A stretch of 64,000 nt of DNA, from the NCBI GenBank assembly GCA_001897445.1, contig MKSX01000015.1, forward strand, positions 46,342 to 110,341. Direction: 5' to 3'. Positions 37,835 to 47,552 of the stretch are shown one piece after another. The stretch is from Alphaproteobacteria bacterium 33-17 (GTDB lineage Bacteria > Pseudomonadota > Alphaproteobacteria > Rickettsiales > 33-17). The notes under the pieces were generated by a model. That model was not told where the DNA came from, did no database searches, and was given only the letters and a program-made list of their open reading frames with translations. The position numbers and the translations under genes were made by a program. Each line of letters begins with the position of its first letter. The first letter of the stretch is position 1.

Positions 37835-38767
37835 ATGTCTGATAACGAACAAAAACTAAGTTGGTTTGCCAAAATAAAATCGGGGCTAAAGTCTACGACT
37901 TCAAAATTTGGTAAACAAATCACTTCAATATTTACTGCAAAAAAAATCGATAATGAGTCATTAGAAGATCTAGAAACTTTGCTTATAAGTTCAGATATTG
38001 GAACAGAAATATCCTTTAGTATTACTGAAGGTTTAAGGAAAAAGAAATTTGATGGTGATAACGTTTCAGAAGAAGTAAGAAATTACATTTATGAAAAATT
38101 AGAAAGCTTAATGAGCAATTCTGAAAAAACCTTAGAATTTAAAACCTCACCTTCAGTTATTATTATGTGCGGTGTTAATGGTAATGGTAAAACAACCACA
38201 TCAGCAAAGCTTGCTAAAATTTATCAAAATCAGGGTTTAAAGGTATTAGTTGTAGCATGCGATACATTTAGAGCCGCCGCAGTTGAGCAAATTAAATCAT
38301 GGTGTAATAAACTTAATGTAGATATATACATAGGTAAAGAAAACCAGGATCCCGCAAGCGTTGCTTTTGAAGCAGCGGAAAAAGTAAAAGCTGAAAACTA
38401 TGATTTACTTATAATAGATACAGCTGGAAGGCTGCAAAACAAGCTTAACTTAATGGATGAGCTTTCCAAGATAGCGCGTGTTGTTGATAAAGTTTTGCCA
38501 AATGTTCCTACTGAAAACATAATTGTGATTGATGGCACAACAGGGCAAAATGCAATTAAGCAAGTTGCAAGCTTTAAAGAATATATAAAAATTTCAGGAA
38601 TTATTGTAACAAAACTTGATGGTACTGCTAAAGGCGGTATAGTTATATCTATAACAGATCAATTTAAATTGCCAATTATAGCAATTGGTGTGGGTGAAAA
38701 AGAAGATGATTTAGTATTTTTTAATAAGGAATCTTTTTTAAAAGCCATAATATATGGTAGTGAATAA
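37835..38767 (+). CDS. ftsY: Signal recognition particle receptor FtsY
   Basis: SRP receptor GTPase of 310 residues that docks ribosome-SRP complexes at the membrane. The GTPase motifs are GVNGNGKTTTSAKLA (G1), DTFRAAAVEQ, DTAGRLQNK (G3), TKLDGTAKGG (G4 and closing loop) and IGVGEKEDDL. The long acidic A domain of E. coli FtsY is absent, as in many alphaproteobacteria; the amphipathic N-terminus KSGLKSTTSKFGKQI may bind membrane. It starts directly at the mtaB stop. Confidence 0.97.
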   Translation: MSDNEQKLSWFAKIKSGLKSTTSKFGKQITSIFTAKKIDNESLEDLETLLISSDIGTEISFSITEGLRKKKFDGDNVSEEVRNYIYEKLESLMSNSEKTLEFKTSPSVIIMCGVNGNGKTTTSAKLAKIYQNQGLKVLVVACDTFRAAAVEQIKSWCNKLNVDIYIGKENQDPASVAFEAAEKVKAENYDLLIIDTAGRLQNKLNLMDELSKIARVVDKVLPNVPTENIIVIDGTTGQNAIKQVASFKEYIKISGIIVTKLDGTAKGGIVISITDQFKLPIIAIGVGEKEDDLVFFNKESFLKAIIYGSE

Positions 38768-38784
38768 TTTTATTGTAGTAATAT

Positions 38785-40050
38785 ATGGAATCTATACTTT
38801 TACTTTCTCTTTCGACTTTTGGTCTTTTACTTATAGCGGGATTTTTTTCGGCAGCAGAGACTGCAATTACCGCAGCTTCGCAGGCGAAAATGCACCATCT
38901 TAAAACTCAGGGAGATAAAAGAGCAGAGACAGTTCTTCAGCTTCGTGAGGATAAAGAAAAGCTAATTGGAACAATTTTGCTTTTGAATAATGCCGTAAAC
39001 GTTCTGGCATCAGGTATTGTTGCTACATTCTTAGTGAAGCTTTTCGGTGATGAAGGGGTAATCTATGCAACTGTACTAATGACGGTTTTAATTTTCATAT
39101 TTGCCGAAGTATTTCCAAAAATATATGCATTTGAACACCCTGAAAAAGTAGCGATTGCAATATCACCAATTATTATGTTCCTTGTACATATTTGTGCGCC
39201 AGTGAGTATTGCAATCCGCTGGATTGGTGAAACCCTAATGACTGCACTTAAACTTAAGGCAAAAGACTCCATTATGTCGGGTAATGAAGCTATAAGAGGA
39301 GCTATTGAACTTTCTAGAAAGGAAGGCTCTGTTAAAAAAGGTGATAGGGATATGCTAGGTGGCGTACTTGATTTAAGTGACGTAAACGTTGAGCAGATTA
39401 TGATTCACAGATCAAGTATGAAAATGATTAATGCAAATGATTCAATCGACCATATTATTAAATTATGTCTGAATTATCCGCATTCGAGAATTCCACTATG
39501 GAAAGATAACTCTGATAATATAGTTGGTATTCTGCATATTAAAAGTCTGCTAAAAGCAATTAATGATAATAAAACCGATATCAGTAAAATTGATATAATG
39601 AAATATACAAGCGAGCCTATGTATGTTCCAAATACTACGCTGCTTAAAGATCAGTTAGAACATTTTAGAACTAAAAGAACACATTTCGCTTTAGTTATAG
39701 ATGAATATGGCGTGCTTATGGGTTTAGTGACACTCGAAGATATTTTAGAAGAAATTGTGGGTCAAATAGAAGACGAGCATGATATAGCAAAAGAACATAT
39801 GACTAAAATATCAGATACGGAATATGTTGTGATGGGTAATCTTAATGTAAGAGACTTAAACCGTGACTTAGAGCTTGGTCTTCCTGAAGATAAAGCAAAT
39901 ACTGTTGCAGGTCTGATTATGTACTTGCTTGAGCGTTTACCTGAAGAAGGTGAAGTAATTGAGATAGGTTCTTGTAAGTTTGAAATTCAAAAGAAAATCA
40001 ATAACCAGATTAATAAGGTCAAGCTTACTATAAACCAAAAACAAAACTAA
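38785..40050 (+). CDS. CNNM/CorC-HlyC family transporter protein
   Basis: 421 residues. An N-terminal DUF21/CNNM membrane domain (about residues 1-190, with FFSAAETAITAASQAKM) is followed by two CBS domains (IMIHRSSMKMI and YVPNTTLLKDQL to LVTLEDILEEIVGQIEDEHD) and a C-terminal CorC/HlyC domain. Members are tied to Mg2+ or Co2+ efflux and were once called hemolysins (TlyC). The CNNM-type transport role is inferred. It sits in the ftsY-ruvAB run. Confidence 0.88.
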   Translation: MESILLLSLSTFGLLLIAGFFSAAETAITAASQAKMHHLKTQGDKRAETVLQLREDKEKLIGTILLLNNAVNVLASGIVATFLVKLFGDEGVIYATVLMTVLIFIFAEVFPKIYAFEHPEKVAIAISPIIMFLVHICAPVSIAIRWIGETLMTALKLKAKDSIMSGNEAIRGAIELSRKEGSVKKGDRDMLGGVLDLSDVNVEQIMIHRSSMKMINANDSIDHIIKLCLNYPHSRIPLWKDNSDNIVGILHIKSLLKAINDNKTDISKIDIMKYTSEPMYVPNTTLLKDQLEHFRTKRTHFALVIDEYGVLMGLVTLEDILEEIVGQIEDEHDIAKEHMTKISDTEYVVMGNLNVRDLNRDLELGLPEDKANTVAGLIMYLLERLPEEGEVIEIGSCKFEIQKKINNQINKVKLTINQKQN

Positions 40051-40064
40051 AAAGCGGTTATTAC

Positions 40065-40649
40065 ATGTTTGCAAGTTTAAAGGGAATTCCAGAAATCATC
40101 GACGACGAAGTAATTTTAGATGTAGGTGGTGTAGGATACCGTGTTTTTTGCGCTGTAAAAACTGCAGAAAAACTAGATGGAAATCCTGTTAAATTATATA
40201 TTGAAACGATAGTTAGAGAAGATCAGATTAGCTTATATGGTTTTTTAAACAGAACAGATTTAAGCTGGTTTAGAATGCTTATTACGGTTAAGGGTGTAGG
40301 TCCTAAAGTTGCTTTAAATATATTAAGCCATGTTGATTTTGAAGGATTTGCCAAAGACGTTATGCTTGGTAATAAAACAAGCCTTGCTAAAATTAATGGC
40401 ATAGGTCCTAGAACAGCTGAGCGTATTATTGTAGAATTAAAAGATAAAATAGCTACAATTACGCCAACTTCGTATGTTGAAATGGTAAATAATATAAAAC
40501 CTGCTCATGAAGATGCAATTGCTGCACTTGTGACACTGGGTTATAGTAAATATGATGCAAGCAAAGTTGTTGCAAACGTGGTTAAGGCTAATGATAATGC
40601 TGACACAAAAGAACTTATAAGATTATCACTGAGGGAACTATCTAAATGA
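40065..40649 (+). CDS. ruvA: Holliday junction DNA helicase subunit RuvA
   Basis: 194 residues, family length. The N-terminal OB fold ([27 protein letters not shown]) is followed by two helix-hairpin-helix motifs ([16 protein letters not shown] and [16 protein letters not shown]) and the C-terminal domain III ([17 protein letters not shown]) that contacts RuvB. RuvA tetramers bind Holliday junctions. The stop overlaps the ruvB start by four bases (ATGA). Confidence 0.97.
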   Translation: MFASLKGIPEIIDDEVILDVGGVGYRVFCAVKTAEKLDGNPVKLYIETIVREDQISLYGFLNRTDLSWFRMLITVKGVGPKVALNILSHVDFEGFAKDVMLGNKTSLAKINGIGPRTAERIIVELKDKIATITPTSYVEMVNNIKPAHEDAIAALVTLGYSKYDASKVVANVVKANDNADTKELIRLSLRELSK

Positions 40650-41665
40650 AAAATGCAGGAATCCTTTCAAGCGATATGTTAGATGATGAGGGAATGATAG
40701 ATCAAACTATCAGACCATCATATTTACGTGATTTTGTAGGACAAAGCCAAATAAAAGGTAATTTAGAAGTATTTATAAATGCAGCAAAGTCTAGAGGGGA
40801 TTCTTTAGACCATGTAATTTTATATGGTCCTCCTGGTCTAGGCAAAACAACAATTGCTCAAATTATTGCAAAAGAGCTTGGTAATAATATTAGAATTACT
40901 TCAGGCGCTATTATTAGCAAAGCAGGCGATTTAGCTGCCCTTCTTACAAGTTTAGAAGCTGGAGATGTGCTATTTGTTGATGAAATTCATAGACTTAATA
41001 CTAATATTGAAGAGGTATTGTACCCAGCAATGGAAGATAATACGATTGATATTATGATAGGTGAAGGTCCTTCTGCAAGATCAGTACAAATTGATTTACC
41101 ACCATTTACTTTAGTGGGGGCAACAACAAGAATAGGGCTGCTGAGTAATCCGCTAAGAGATAGATTTGGAATTCCACTAAAGCTAGAGTTTTATAATCAT
41201 GACGAACTTATGATGATTGTAAGTCGTGGTGCTAAAATCATGAAAATGGATCTAAATGATGAAGGGGCGCTTACAATAGCTAAAAGATCACGTGGTACCC
41301 CAAGAATAGCGCTACGTTTACTTAGGAGAATTAGGGACTTTGCCCAAATACACTATCCAAATGAAAGCGTAAGCGAAAAAGTTGCATCATTTGCCCTTGA
41401 TAAGCTTGAGGTAGATAAATCAGGTTTAGATTATAATGATAGAAAATACCTAGAAATTCTTATTAAGCATTTTAATGGGGGACCAGCTGGTATTGAAGCA
41501 ATGGCGGCTGCAATGTATGAACAGAAAGATTCTATAGAAGAGACTATAGAGCCGTTTCTAATCCAGCAAGGTTTTATATCTAGAACTTCACGTGGAAGGG
41601 TTGCCAATTCCATGGCATATGACCATTTAGGACTGACCCACCAAACTACTATATTTAAACCGTAA
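40646..41665 (+). CDS. ruvB: Holliday junction branch migration ATPase RuvB
   Basis: 339-residue AAA+ motor. [12 protein letters not shown] at the start, Walker [13 protein letters not shown], Walker [10 protein letters not shown], sensor [17 protein letters not shown] with the arginine finger, and a C-terminal winged helix ([13 protein letters not shown]) are all visible. With RuvA it drives branch migration. ruvC is not in the window. It ends 9 bases from the convergent ABC exporter gene. Confidence 0.98.
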   Translation: MKNAGILSSDMLDDEGMIDQTIRPSYLRDFVGQSQIKGNLEVFINAAKSRGDSLDHVILYGPPGLGKTTIAQIIAKELGNNIRITSGAIISKAGDLAALLTSLEAGDVLFVDEIHRLNTNIEEVLYPAMEDNTIDIMIGEGPSARSVQIDLPPFTLVGATTRIGLLSNPLRDRFGIPLKLEFYNHDELMMIVSRGAKIMKMDLNDEGALTIAKRSRGTPRIALRLLRRIRDFAQIHYPNESVSEKVASFALDKLEVDKSGLDYNDRKYLEILIKHFNGGPAGIEAMAAAMYEQKDSIEETIEPFLIQQGFISRTSRGRVANSMAYDHLGLTHQTTIFKP

Positions 41666-41674
41666 ACTTTAAAA

Positions 41675-43429
41675 TTATTCCGCTTGTGACTGCTTATACC
41701 AAAGATCATAGTAATGCCCTTTATGATTAAGTAATTCAGTATGAGTACCGTCTTCAATTACTTCGCCATGTCTAAATACTAAAATCCTATCCATATCAGT
41801 AAGAGTGGATATTCTATGCGCAATTACTATTAAAGTTTTGTCATGTATGCCTTTATAAAGGTTCTTTTGAATTTCATGCTCGGTGATTAAATCTAGCGCA
41901 CTTGTTGCCTCATCCATGATTATAATTTTTGAGTTTTTAAGAATAGCTCTTGCTATTGCTATTCTTTGTCTTTGACCGCCTGATAATTTAGAGCCTCTTT
42001 CACCAACCATGGTATCATAGCCATCAGGAAGGCTTATAATAAAATCATGAGCTTTTGAAATTTTCGCAGCCTCAACTACTTCTTCATCAGTTGCGCTTAA
42101 CCTTCCATACCTTATATTTTCCATGATTGATCTATGAAACATTGCTAAATCTTGTGGAATGTAGGCAATATTTTCTCTTAAATCATCTTGCGAAACATTT
42201 TTAATATCAATGCCATCTATTGTAATTTTACCAGAAGTAATATCGAAAAGCCTTATGATAAGGCTGCAAAACGTTGTTTTACCTGATCCAGAAAGCCCTA
42301 CAAGCCCAACTTTTTGGTTTGCAGGTATTATTAAATTACAGTTTTTGAGTACGTTCTTGTTATTCGCGTATTCAAATGTAACATTTGCAAACTCGATTTT
42401 GCCATCGGTTATATGAAGTGGCTTAGGAGTATTGATATCTTCAACCTGGTGTTTTTCCCTTAGTAAGTCCAGGGCTTCATTACAAACCCCTAGCTGGGTA
42501 TAAAACGGTATAAGGTTAAAGCCCATATACCAAACCATACCAATTATATATAAAGATGATATTGATAACACTACTTCCGGAAGTGTAATGTAATCATGCT
42601 GCCAAAGCATTATACCACCTGCTACCATATATACGATAAAAGCTATTGTTATAAGTGTTAATGCTGTATTAAGTTTAAAGTTAAAGAGTGCAGACTTTCG
42701 GTAAGCCTTCATTTCACGCAGATTTTCATGGCTTAACCGTTCAAGTTCGTATGCTTTTCTTGAAAAAAGCCTAACTGTAAACATATTAGTGAGTATATCT
42801 ACAATTTTACCATTTAGTAATGTGACCTGCTGGGAATGTAATTCTGCTAAATTCTGACTTTTCTTAGCGCAAATAATGAAAAGGCCCATGTAACAAACAA
42901 ACCAGGTAATAATGCCATATCCTAAGAATTTACTTGTGTTAAACAGATAAATGCAAGTTATTACAAGTGATATTAATACTGGTACAAAAACGCATATAAT
43001 TTTTTCAGATATATCCTGAATGCCGTCTGCGAGCCTTGCAATTTTATTGGAAATAGAACCGCTGTAGTTTTCAATGAAAAATTCATGAGAATGCCCAACG
43101 GTATATTCCATTATGCTCACTCTTACATGCCTTTTTAATTTAGGATAAAATTTACCTGCAATATATTCATGACCCCTATGACCTACTTCAATTAAGAAAT
43201 AAATCAAAAGCGATATATAGAAAAAAGTTTGGTGTTTTTGAAATACATTGGATTTATCAACATTTGGGTCGGTAAGAATATCTAAAATTCTCATTGTAAA
43301 ATAAGGTGATAATGATTCTTGCACTGCCCAGCCAAACATTGCCACTTGCATTATTATAAAGTACCATTTAAACTTTAGTATTAAGCCTAAATAATATTTT
43401 TTAAACGTTAGAAGGTTAGATTTAGCCAT
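41675..43429 (-). CDS. ABC exporter with fused membrane and ATPase domains
   Basis: 584 residues. An N-terminal six-helix exporter domain (about 1-310) is followed by a nucleotide-binding domain with Walker A GLSGSGKTTFCSL, signature LSGGQRQRIAIARAIL, Walker B IIMDEATSALD and the switch His in IVIAHRISTL. It works as a homodimer or heterodimer; the substrate is unknown, and MsbA-like lipid export is only one option. The start codon is three bases from that of the divergent aroE. Confidence 0.92.
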   Translation of the reverse strand: MAKSNLLTFKKYYLGLILKFKWYFIIMQVAMFGWAVQESLSPYFTMRILDILTDPNVDKSNVFQKHQTFFYISLLIYFLIEVGHRGHEYIAGKFYPKLKRHVRVSIMEYTVGHSHEFFIENYSGSISNKIARLADGIQDISEKIICVFVPVLISLVITCIYLFNTSKFLGYGIITWFVCYMGLFIICAKKSQNLAELHSQQVTLLNGKIVDILTNMFTVRLFSRKAYELERLSHENLREMKAYRKSALFNFKLNTALTLITIAFIVYMVAGGIMLWQHDYITLPEVVLSISSLYIIGMVWYMGFNLIPFYTQLGVCNEALDLLREKHQVEDINTPKPLHITDGKIEFANVTFEYANNKNVLKNCNLIIPANQKVGLVGLSGSGKTTFCSLIIRLFDITSGKITIDGIDIKNVSQDDLRENIAYIPQDLAMFHRSIMENIRYGRLSATDEEVVEAAKISKAHDFIISLPDGYDTMVGERGSKLSGGQRQRIAIARAILKNSKIIIMDEATSALDLITEHEIQKNLYKGIHDKTLIVIAHRISTLTDMDRILVFRHGEVIEDGTHTELLNHKGHYYDLWYKQSQAE

Positions 43430-43432
43430 AAA

Positions 43433-44155
43433 ATGCCTCAGCTTACAGTTATTGGATACCCTCTAGAATTTACTTTATCGCCCAAAATCCATAATATATG
43501 GTTAAATAAGTATAAACTTCCCTGTAAATATTTGCAATCTTCTTTAAATGATGAGCAATTTTTAGATTTTATAGAGACAAAAAAATTTGCAGATTATTTA
43601 GGATTTAATGTAACAATTCCATACAAAGAAAAAATATTAAAATATTTAGACTATGCTTCACAAGAAGTTATAAAAACTGGGGCATGTAATACAGTACATA
43701 TTAAAAATGGTAAATTGTACGGCTATAATACTGATTATATAGCAACGCGTAATAAACTTAAAGGTATTAAAGTAAATAACTGTTTAGTGGTTGGGGCAGG
43801 TGGGTATGCAAAAGCCGCAATAGAAGCGCTTTGTGATGAAATACCAGCTTGCAATATTGATCTTTGTAATAGGTCAATAAAGACCATTACTAATGCTAAT
43901 TACATTGGTAACATAAACAATGTAGCTAAAGTATATGATTTAATAATAATAGCTATTCCAAGGTCAGATACTTATTATCAAATAATTGAAAAATTTCAGG
44001 ATACTAAGGTTATAGATGCAACTTATGCTCATGAAGATATTCTGACTAAGAATGTTTTATTAAGTGGCAAAGAGTTGTTAATTGAGCAAGCCAGATATGC
44101 ATTTGAAATATGGTTTAATATACTCCCTGAAAAACTTGATTTAGCTTTATTGTAA
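43433..44155 (+). CDS. aroE: Shikimate dehydrogenase
   Basis: NADPH-dependent reduction of 3-dehydroshikimate in aromatic amino acid and chorismate synthesis. At 240 residues it is shorter than the usual ~270. Shikimate-binding residues are visible in FTLSPKIHN, NVTIPYKEK (catalytic Lys), GACNTV and YNTDY (catalytic Asp). The nucleotide fold starts VVGAGGYAKAAIEAL. Late ARYAFEIWF replaces the usual QA.xQF.LW. Presence of the pathway is unusual in strongly reduced Rickettsiales. It is divergent from the ABC exporter by 3 bases. Confidence 0.92.
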   Translation: MPQLTVIGYPLEFTLSPKIHNIWLNKYKLPCKYLQSSLNDEQFLDFIETKKFADYLGFNVTIPYKEKILKYLDYASQEVIKTGACNTVHIKNGKLYGYNTDYIATRNKLKGIKVNNCLVVGAGGYAKAAIEALCDEIPACNIDLCNRSIKTITNANYIGNINNVAKVYDLIIIAIPRSDTYYQIIEKFQDTKVIDATYAHEDILTKNVLLSGKELLIEQARYAFEIWFNILPEKLDLALL

Positions 44156-44219
44156 AATTTTTCTTGATAAATTTAATTTTTTATATACTTTGACAAAAGT
44201 CTAAATATAAAAACCACTT

Positions 44220-44717
44220 ATGATAAAAAAACTCGAGCTAAAACATTTTATATTAATAGGCTTATTCGTATTTTGCATACCAATAGCATTTTATGGCATT
44301 TCTTTAATCCACACGCAATATGAAAAATTTCTAAACCGTCCTTTATCGTATCATGAAGTTTTGGGTGGGCATACCATTGCAAGGCATATTGATATAAGTG
44401 ATGAAAATATGATTGATAGATTTAAAAATGAAATAACCCCAAAAGCTGTTTCAAAATTTTATAATATGAAAATTGCGGAACAATCTATTAAAAAAGTTAT
44501 AGAAGATAATAAAGAAGATGTAGGAGAATTTTTATCATCTCATCAGGAATATTTTTTGCTAAGCGGTATATATAAACAGGATGTTGGGTATGGTACAACT
44601 TATAAAGCTTATCTTACTAATACAAAAGGCTTTATTCATACTAAAAGTTTGATTATAGTACTAAAAAGATATAAAGGAACCGTATTTATATTAACAGCCT
44701 ATCCGGAGATCCGTTAA
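44220..44717 (+). CDS. Candidate RNase A-like toxin with N-terminal membrane anchor (CdiA-CT RNase A family)
   Basis: 165 residues. A hydrophobic segment at about 10-30 is a signal anchor or uncleaved signal peptide. From residue 48 the sequence reads like the bacterial CdiA-CT RNase A domain: LGGHTIARHID, IAEQSIKKVIE, a middle YFLLSGIYKQDVGYGTTY and the terminal VLKRYKGTVFILTAYP. His56, Arg67, Thr159 and Tyr161 keep the spacing (11 and 2) that I recall for the active site of the Yersinia kristensenii toxin. It shares one base with the next gene (TAATG). Toxicity and target are inferred, not shown. Confidence 0.72.
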   Translation: MIKKLELKHFILIGLFVFCIPIAFYGISLIHTQYEKFLNRPLSYHEVLGGHTIARHIDISDENMIDRFKNEITPKAVSKFYNMKIAEQSIKKVIEDNKEDVGEFLSSHQEYFLLSGIYKQDVGYGTTYKAYLTNTKGFIHTKSLIIVLKRYKGTVFILTAYPEIR

Positions 44718-44962
44718 TGAATAAAACATTTCAAATTGAATTTCCTATGCTTTCCCAAGTATTAATTTCTTTTCATGATAATAGTTTGTATCTGCCTAAA
44801 TCTCAAAACGAAAAATACCAGCTTGATATTGAATATCAGAAATTTTGTCAGGATTTCAATAAAGATATAGTTGAAAACATGTCTAATCTCTATTTTCCAG
44901 ACGAAAACACAGCTAAAGACTGGCTTTCATTTATGGTGAAAAAACTAACAGAAAAAGCTTAA
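44717..44962 (+). CDS. Candidate immunity protein for the RNase A-like toxin
   Basis: 81 residues, not recognised by sequence: MNKTFQIEFPMLSQVLISFH followed by an acidic middle and the helical end TAKDWLSFMVKKLTEKA. It has no signal peptide or membrane segment, so it should stay in the cytosol. Its start overlaps the toxin stop (TAATG), the coupling expected for a toxin-immunity pair. Immunity function is inferred only from position, size and predicted location. The last four bases overlap the convergent priA. Confidence 0.55.
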   Translation: MNKTFQIEFPMLSQVLISFHDNSLYLPKSQNEKYQLDIEYQKFCQDFNKDIVENMSNLYFPDENTAKDWLSFMVKKLTEKA

Positions 44963-46917
44963 CTAAAACTATAGGGGTCGACGTCTATTTTTATGCGGGT
45001 TTGACCCTTATTAAATGGATCTAGCCATTTGGCTATAATATAATTTGTCTTCATCAGATTTTTTTGCACTTTTACTAAATATCTATACCTAAACTTATTA
45101 CGAACTTTAAACATAGGTGCTTCGCTTGGTCCTAGTACTTCAAAATCACTATTATGCGGTATAGATATAGTAATTTGTTTTAGTAAGGATTTGAGCCTGT
45201 CTAAATTAGTATCCGATACAACAATTCCTATCTGGCTGGTATAGGGCGGTAAATGAAAGTGTTTGCGTTCTTCAAGCTCTTCCAAAATAAACTGCTCTAG
45301 ATTCTGGTTTTTAATAGCTTCAATGATCTTGCTATCGGGGTAATATGTTTGAATAAACACACGTCCTATGCCTTCTTCACGACCTGCGCGACCTGCTACC
45401 TGGTTAATTAGCTGGTAAGCGCGCTCATTCGCCCTTATATCCATTCCTGCAGCTGACATATCAGCATCTATAATGCCTACAAGCTCTAGGTTAGGGAAGT
45501 GGAGGCCCTTAGATATCATCTGCGTACCAATTATAATATCTATCTGATTTTCTTTAATTTCATCAATGAGCTTTTCATATTCTTTACCTGAATCGGCTGT
45601 ATCTTTAGATATAACAAGAATTTTGCCGCTAGTGAAATTCGAGACTTCTTCATAAATTCGTTCAACGCCAGTACCGCAATCAGCAAAAGAGTCTACGCTA
45701 TGGCAAGATGGGCATTCTACTGGGATATTTTGCTCATAGTCACAGTGGTGGCATTTAAGCTTATTATTTTTACGGTGCTTTACCATCCATGAAGAACAAT
45801 CAGGGCAGCTGAATCTAAATCCGCATTCCCTGCATAAAACAAGCGGAGCATAACCTCTGCGGTTAAGAAATAACATAACCTGCTTGCCTTTTCTTAAGGT
45901 AGCTAATATTTCCTCACGAAGCCTGTCACTGATAAAACATTTGTTCTTATTAAGCTTCATATCGATAATATTTATTTCAGGCATAGAAACATTATGAAAT
46001 CTCTCAAGTAATACAACTTTCTGATATTTGCCATGAGCAACATTATAAACTGTTTCAATAGAAGGGGTTGCGCTTGCAAGAATTATCCCAGATTTTTCAA
46101 TATGAGTGCGGAGTACCGCCATATCTCTTGCATTGTATGTAACGCCCCCATCACTTTGCTTATAAGACTGATCATGTTCTTCATCTATAATAATTAGTGA
46201 GAGGTTTTTATAAGGAAGATATAATGCGCTTCTAGCCCCTACAATGAGTTTTGCGGATCCTGAAATAATAGAGTGAATTGCAATTTGTCTTTTTTTATCA
46301 GATACTTGGGAGTGCCACACAACGGGATCACATCCAAAAATATTTTTAATGCGGTCAATAATTTGGGTGGTAAGGCAAATTTCAGGTAGCATTATAAGAA
46401 CCTGAGCATCTGGCTCTTTTAGTATATTATAGGCAGCACTACTATAAACTTCTGTTTTTCCTGAGCCTGTAACACCTTGTAAAAGCGTAGGTATATTGTT
46501 CTGAATATTAATAACAATCTGCTCTTTTACTTCATGCTGTTTAGCGCTTAGCTTAATATTTTGAAAGTGGAATGTTTGTGTATCTATTGGCTTATAATTT
46601 AACGTTTTGGATTTTATATTCCCTATAGCAAGCTTTAGCATTTCTCCTTTAGGAGCAATATAATAATCCGCAGATAATTTTAGAAACTTATCAAAATTAG
46701 ATGAGATTTTGAAATTACCAATTGTGCCGATAATAGTTTTTAATTTTGAGGTGTCTACCTCAGCATAATTAAAATCCTGAATATACCCAGTAAGCACTTG
46801 ATTTCTGAATGGTACTTCTACCATATCAAAAATTTCTAAATGTAGTTCTTCTGGTATTATATAATCTAATATACCGTTATTAAAACTAACAGGTACCAGA
46901 ACTTTAGCTATTTTCAC
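44959..46917 (-). CDS. priA: Primosomal helicase PriA
   Basis: Replication restart helicase of 652 residues. An N-terminal DNA-binding domain (VLVPVSFNNGILDYIIP) is followed by Walker A GVTGSGKTEVY, the DEEH box IIIDEEHDQSYKQ, the zinc-binding Cys cluster (CRECGFRFSCPDC and CHHCDYEQNIPVECPSC), and GTQMISKGLHFPN. Length is below E. coli PriA (about 730) but normal for alphaproteobacteria of this type. It overlaps the HAD gene by four bases. Confidence 0.96.
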   Translation of the reverse strand: MKIAKVLVPVSFNNGILDYIIPEELHLEIFDMVEVPFRNQVLTGYIQDFNYAEVDTSKLKTIIGTIGNFKISSNFDKFLKLSADYYIAPKGEMLKLAIGNIKSKTLNYKPIDTQTFHFQNIKLSAKQHEVKEQIVINIQNNIPTLLQGVTGSGKTEVYSSAAYNILKEPDAQVLIMLPEICLTTQIIDRIKNIFGCDPVVWHSQVSDKKRQIAIHSIISGSAKLIVGARSALYLPYKNLSLIIIDEEHDQSYKQSDGGVTYNARDMAVLRTHIEKSGIILASATPSIETVYNVAHGKYQKVVLLERFHNVSMPEINIIDMKLNKNKCFISDRLREEILATLRKGKQVMLFLNRRGYAPLVLCRECGFRFSCPDCSSWMVKHRKNNKLKCHHCDYEQNIPVECPSCHSVDSFADCGTGVERIYEEVSNFTSGKILVISKDTADSGKEYEKLIDEIKENQIDIIIGTQMISKGLHFPNLELVGIIDADMSAAGMDIRANERAYQLINQVAGRAGREEGIGRVFIQTYYPDSKIIEAIKNQNLEQFILEELEERKHFHLPPYTSQIGIVVSDTNLDRLKSLLKQITISIPHNSDFEVLGPSEAPMFKVRNKFRYRYLVKVQKNLMKTNYIIAKWLDPFNKGQTRIKIDVDPYSFS

Positions 46918-47552
46918 AATTCAGATATTATTTGTTTAAGTTTATCGTGATGGTTTACAACAAGCTTTGCTTTTTTTTCTAAATGGTCATCATTATCACC
47001 AAAAAATACTGGGAAGCAATTTGTATTATATGCGCAGTCAACATCTACGTGAGAGTCCCCGATAAACCAAACTTCCTGGCTTGGCTCAATATTGCTACCG
47101 TCTAATGCTAAATATACTGGATCAGGAAAGGGTTTATCTCTTTTAGCATCTAAAGAGCCGATAACTTTATTAAATAACTTTGTCATATCCAGGCTATCGG
47201 TTTCATGTCTTAGAATTGCGCCAGTTTTATTAGAAACAACCGCAGTATATATACCTTCATTTTGCAAATGTGCTAAAAGTTCACGTGCGCCGTCAAATAT
47301 AGGATAAAGATCATGTGAAAAAGCATTATAATTACGGCGATAGGCAAGCATTGCCTCTTCTAGTCTGTCACGACCAAATAACTCAGGGAAACTATCGCGC
47401 ATTGATTTTGCAACGCGAAGCTTTGTTTCTTCAAATGACCAAGGAATTAGACCAAAATCCTCAAATGTTTTATGTAGGGCTTTATAAATAACAGGCCATG
47501 TATCGGCAATTGTATTATCCCAATCAAAAAGTACGGCTTTAGGTTTATGCAT
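46914..47552 (-). CDS. HAD-family phosphatase (Gph-like)
   Basis: 212 residues. The catalytic motif FDWDNTIADTW holds the nucleophile and acid Asp (DxD); VVSNKTG is motif II; KPFPDPVYLALDG holds the motif III Lys; IGDSHVDVDCA is motif IV. The cap domain is helical, as in phosphoglycolate phosphatases. The real substrate is uncertain. It lies between nagZ and priA, overlapping both by a few bases. Confidence 0.88.
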   Translation of the reverse strand: MHKPKAVLFDWDNTIADTWPVIYKALHKTFEDFGLIPWSFEETKLRVAKSMRDSFPELFGRDRLEEAMLAYRRNYNAFSHDLYPIFDGARELLAHLQNEGIYTAVVSNKTGAILRHETDSLDMTKLFNKVIGSLDAKRDKPFPDPVYLALDGSNIEPSQEVWFIGDSHVDVDCAYNTNCFPVFFGDNDDHLEKKAKLVVNHHDKLKQIISEL

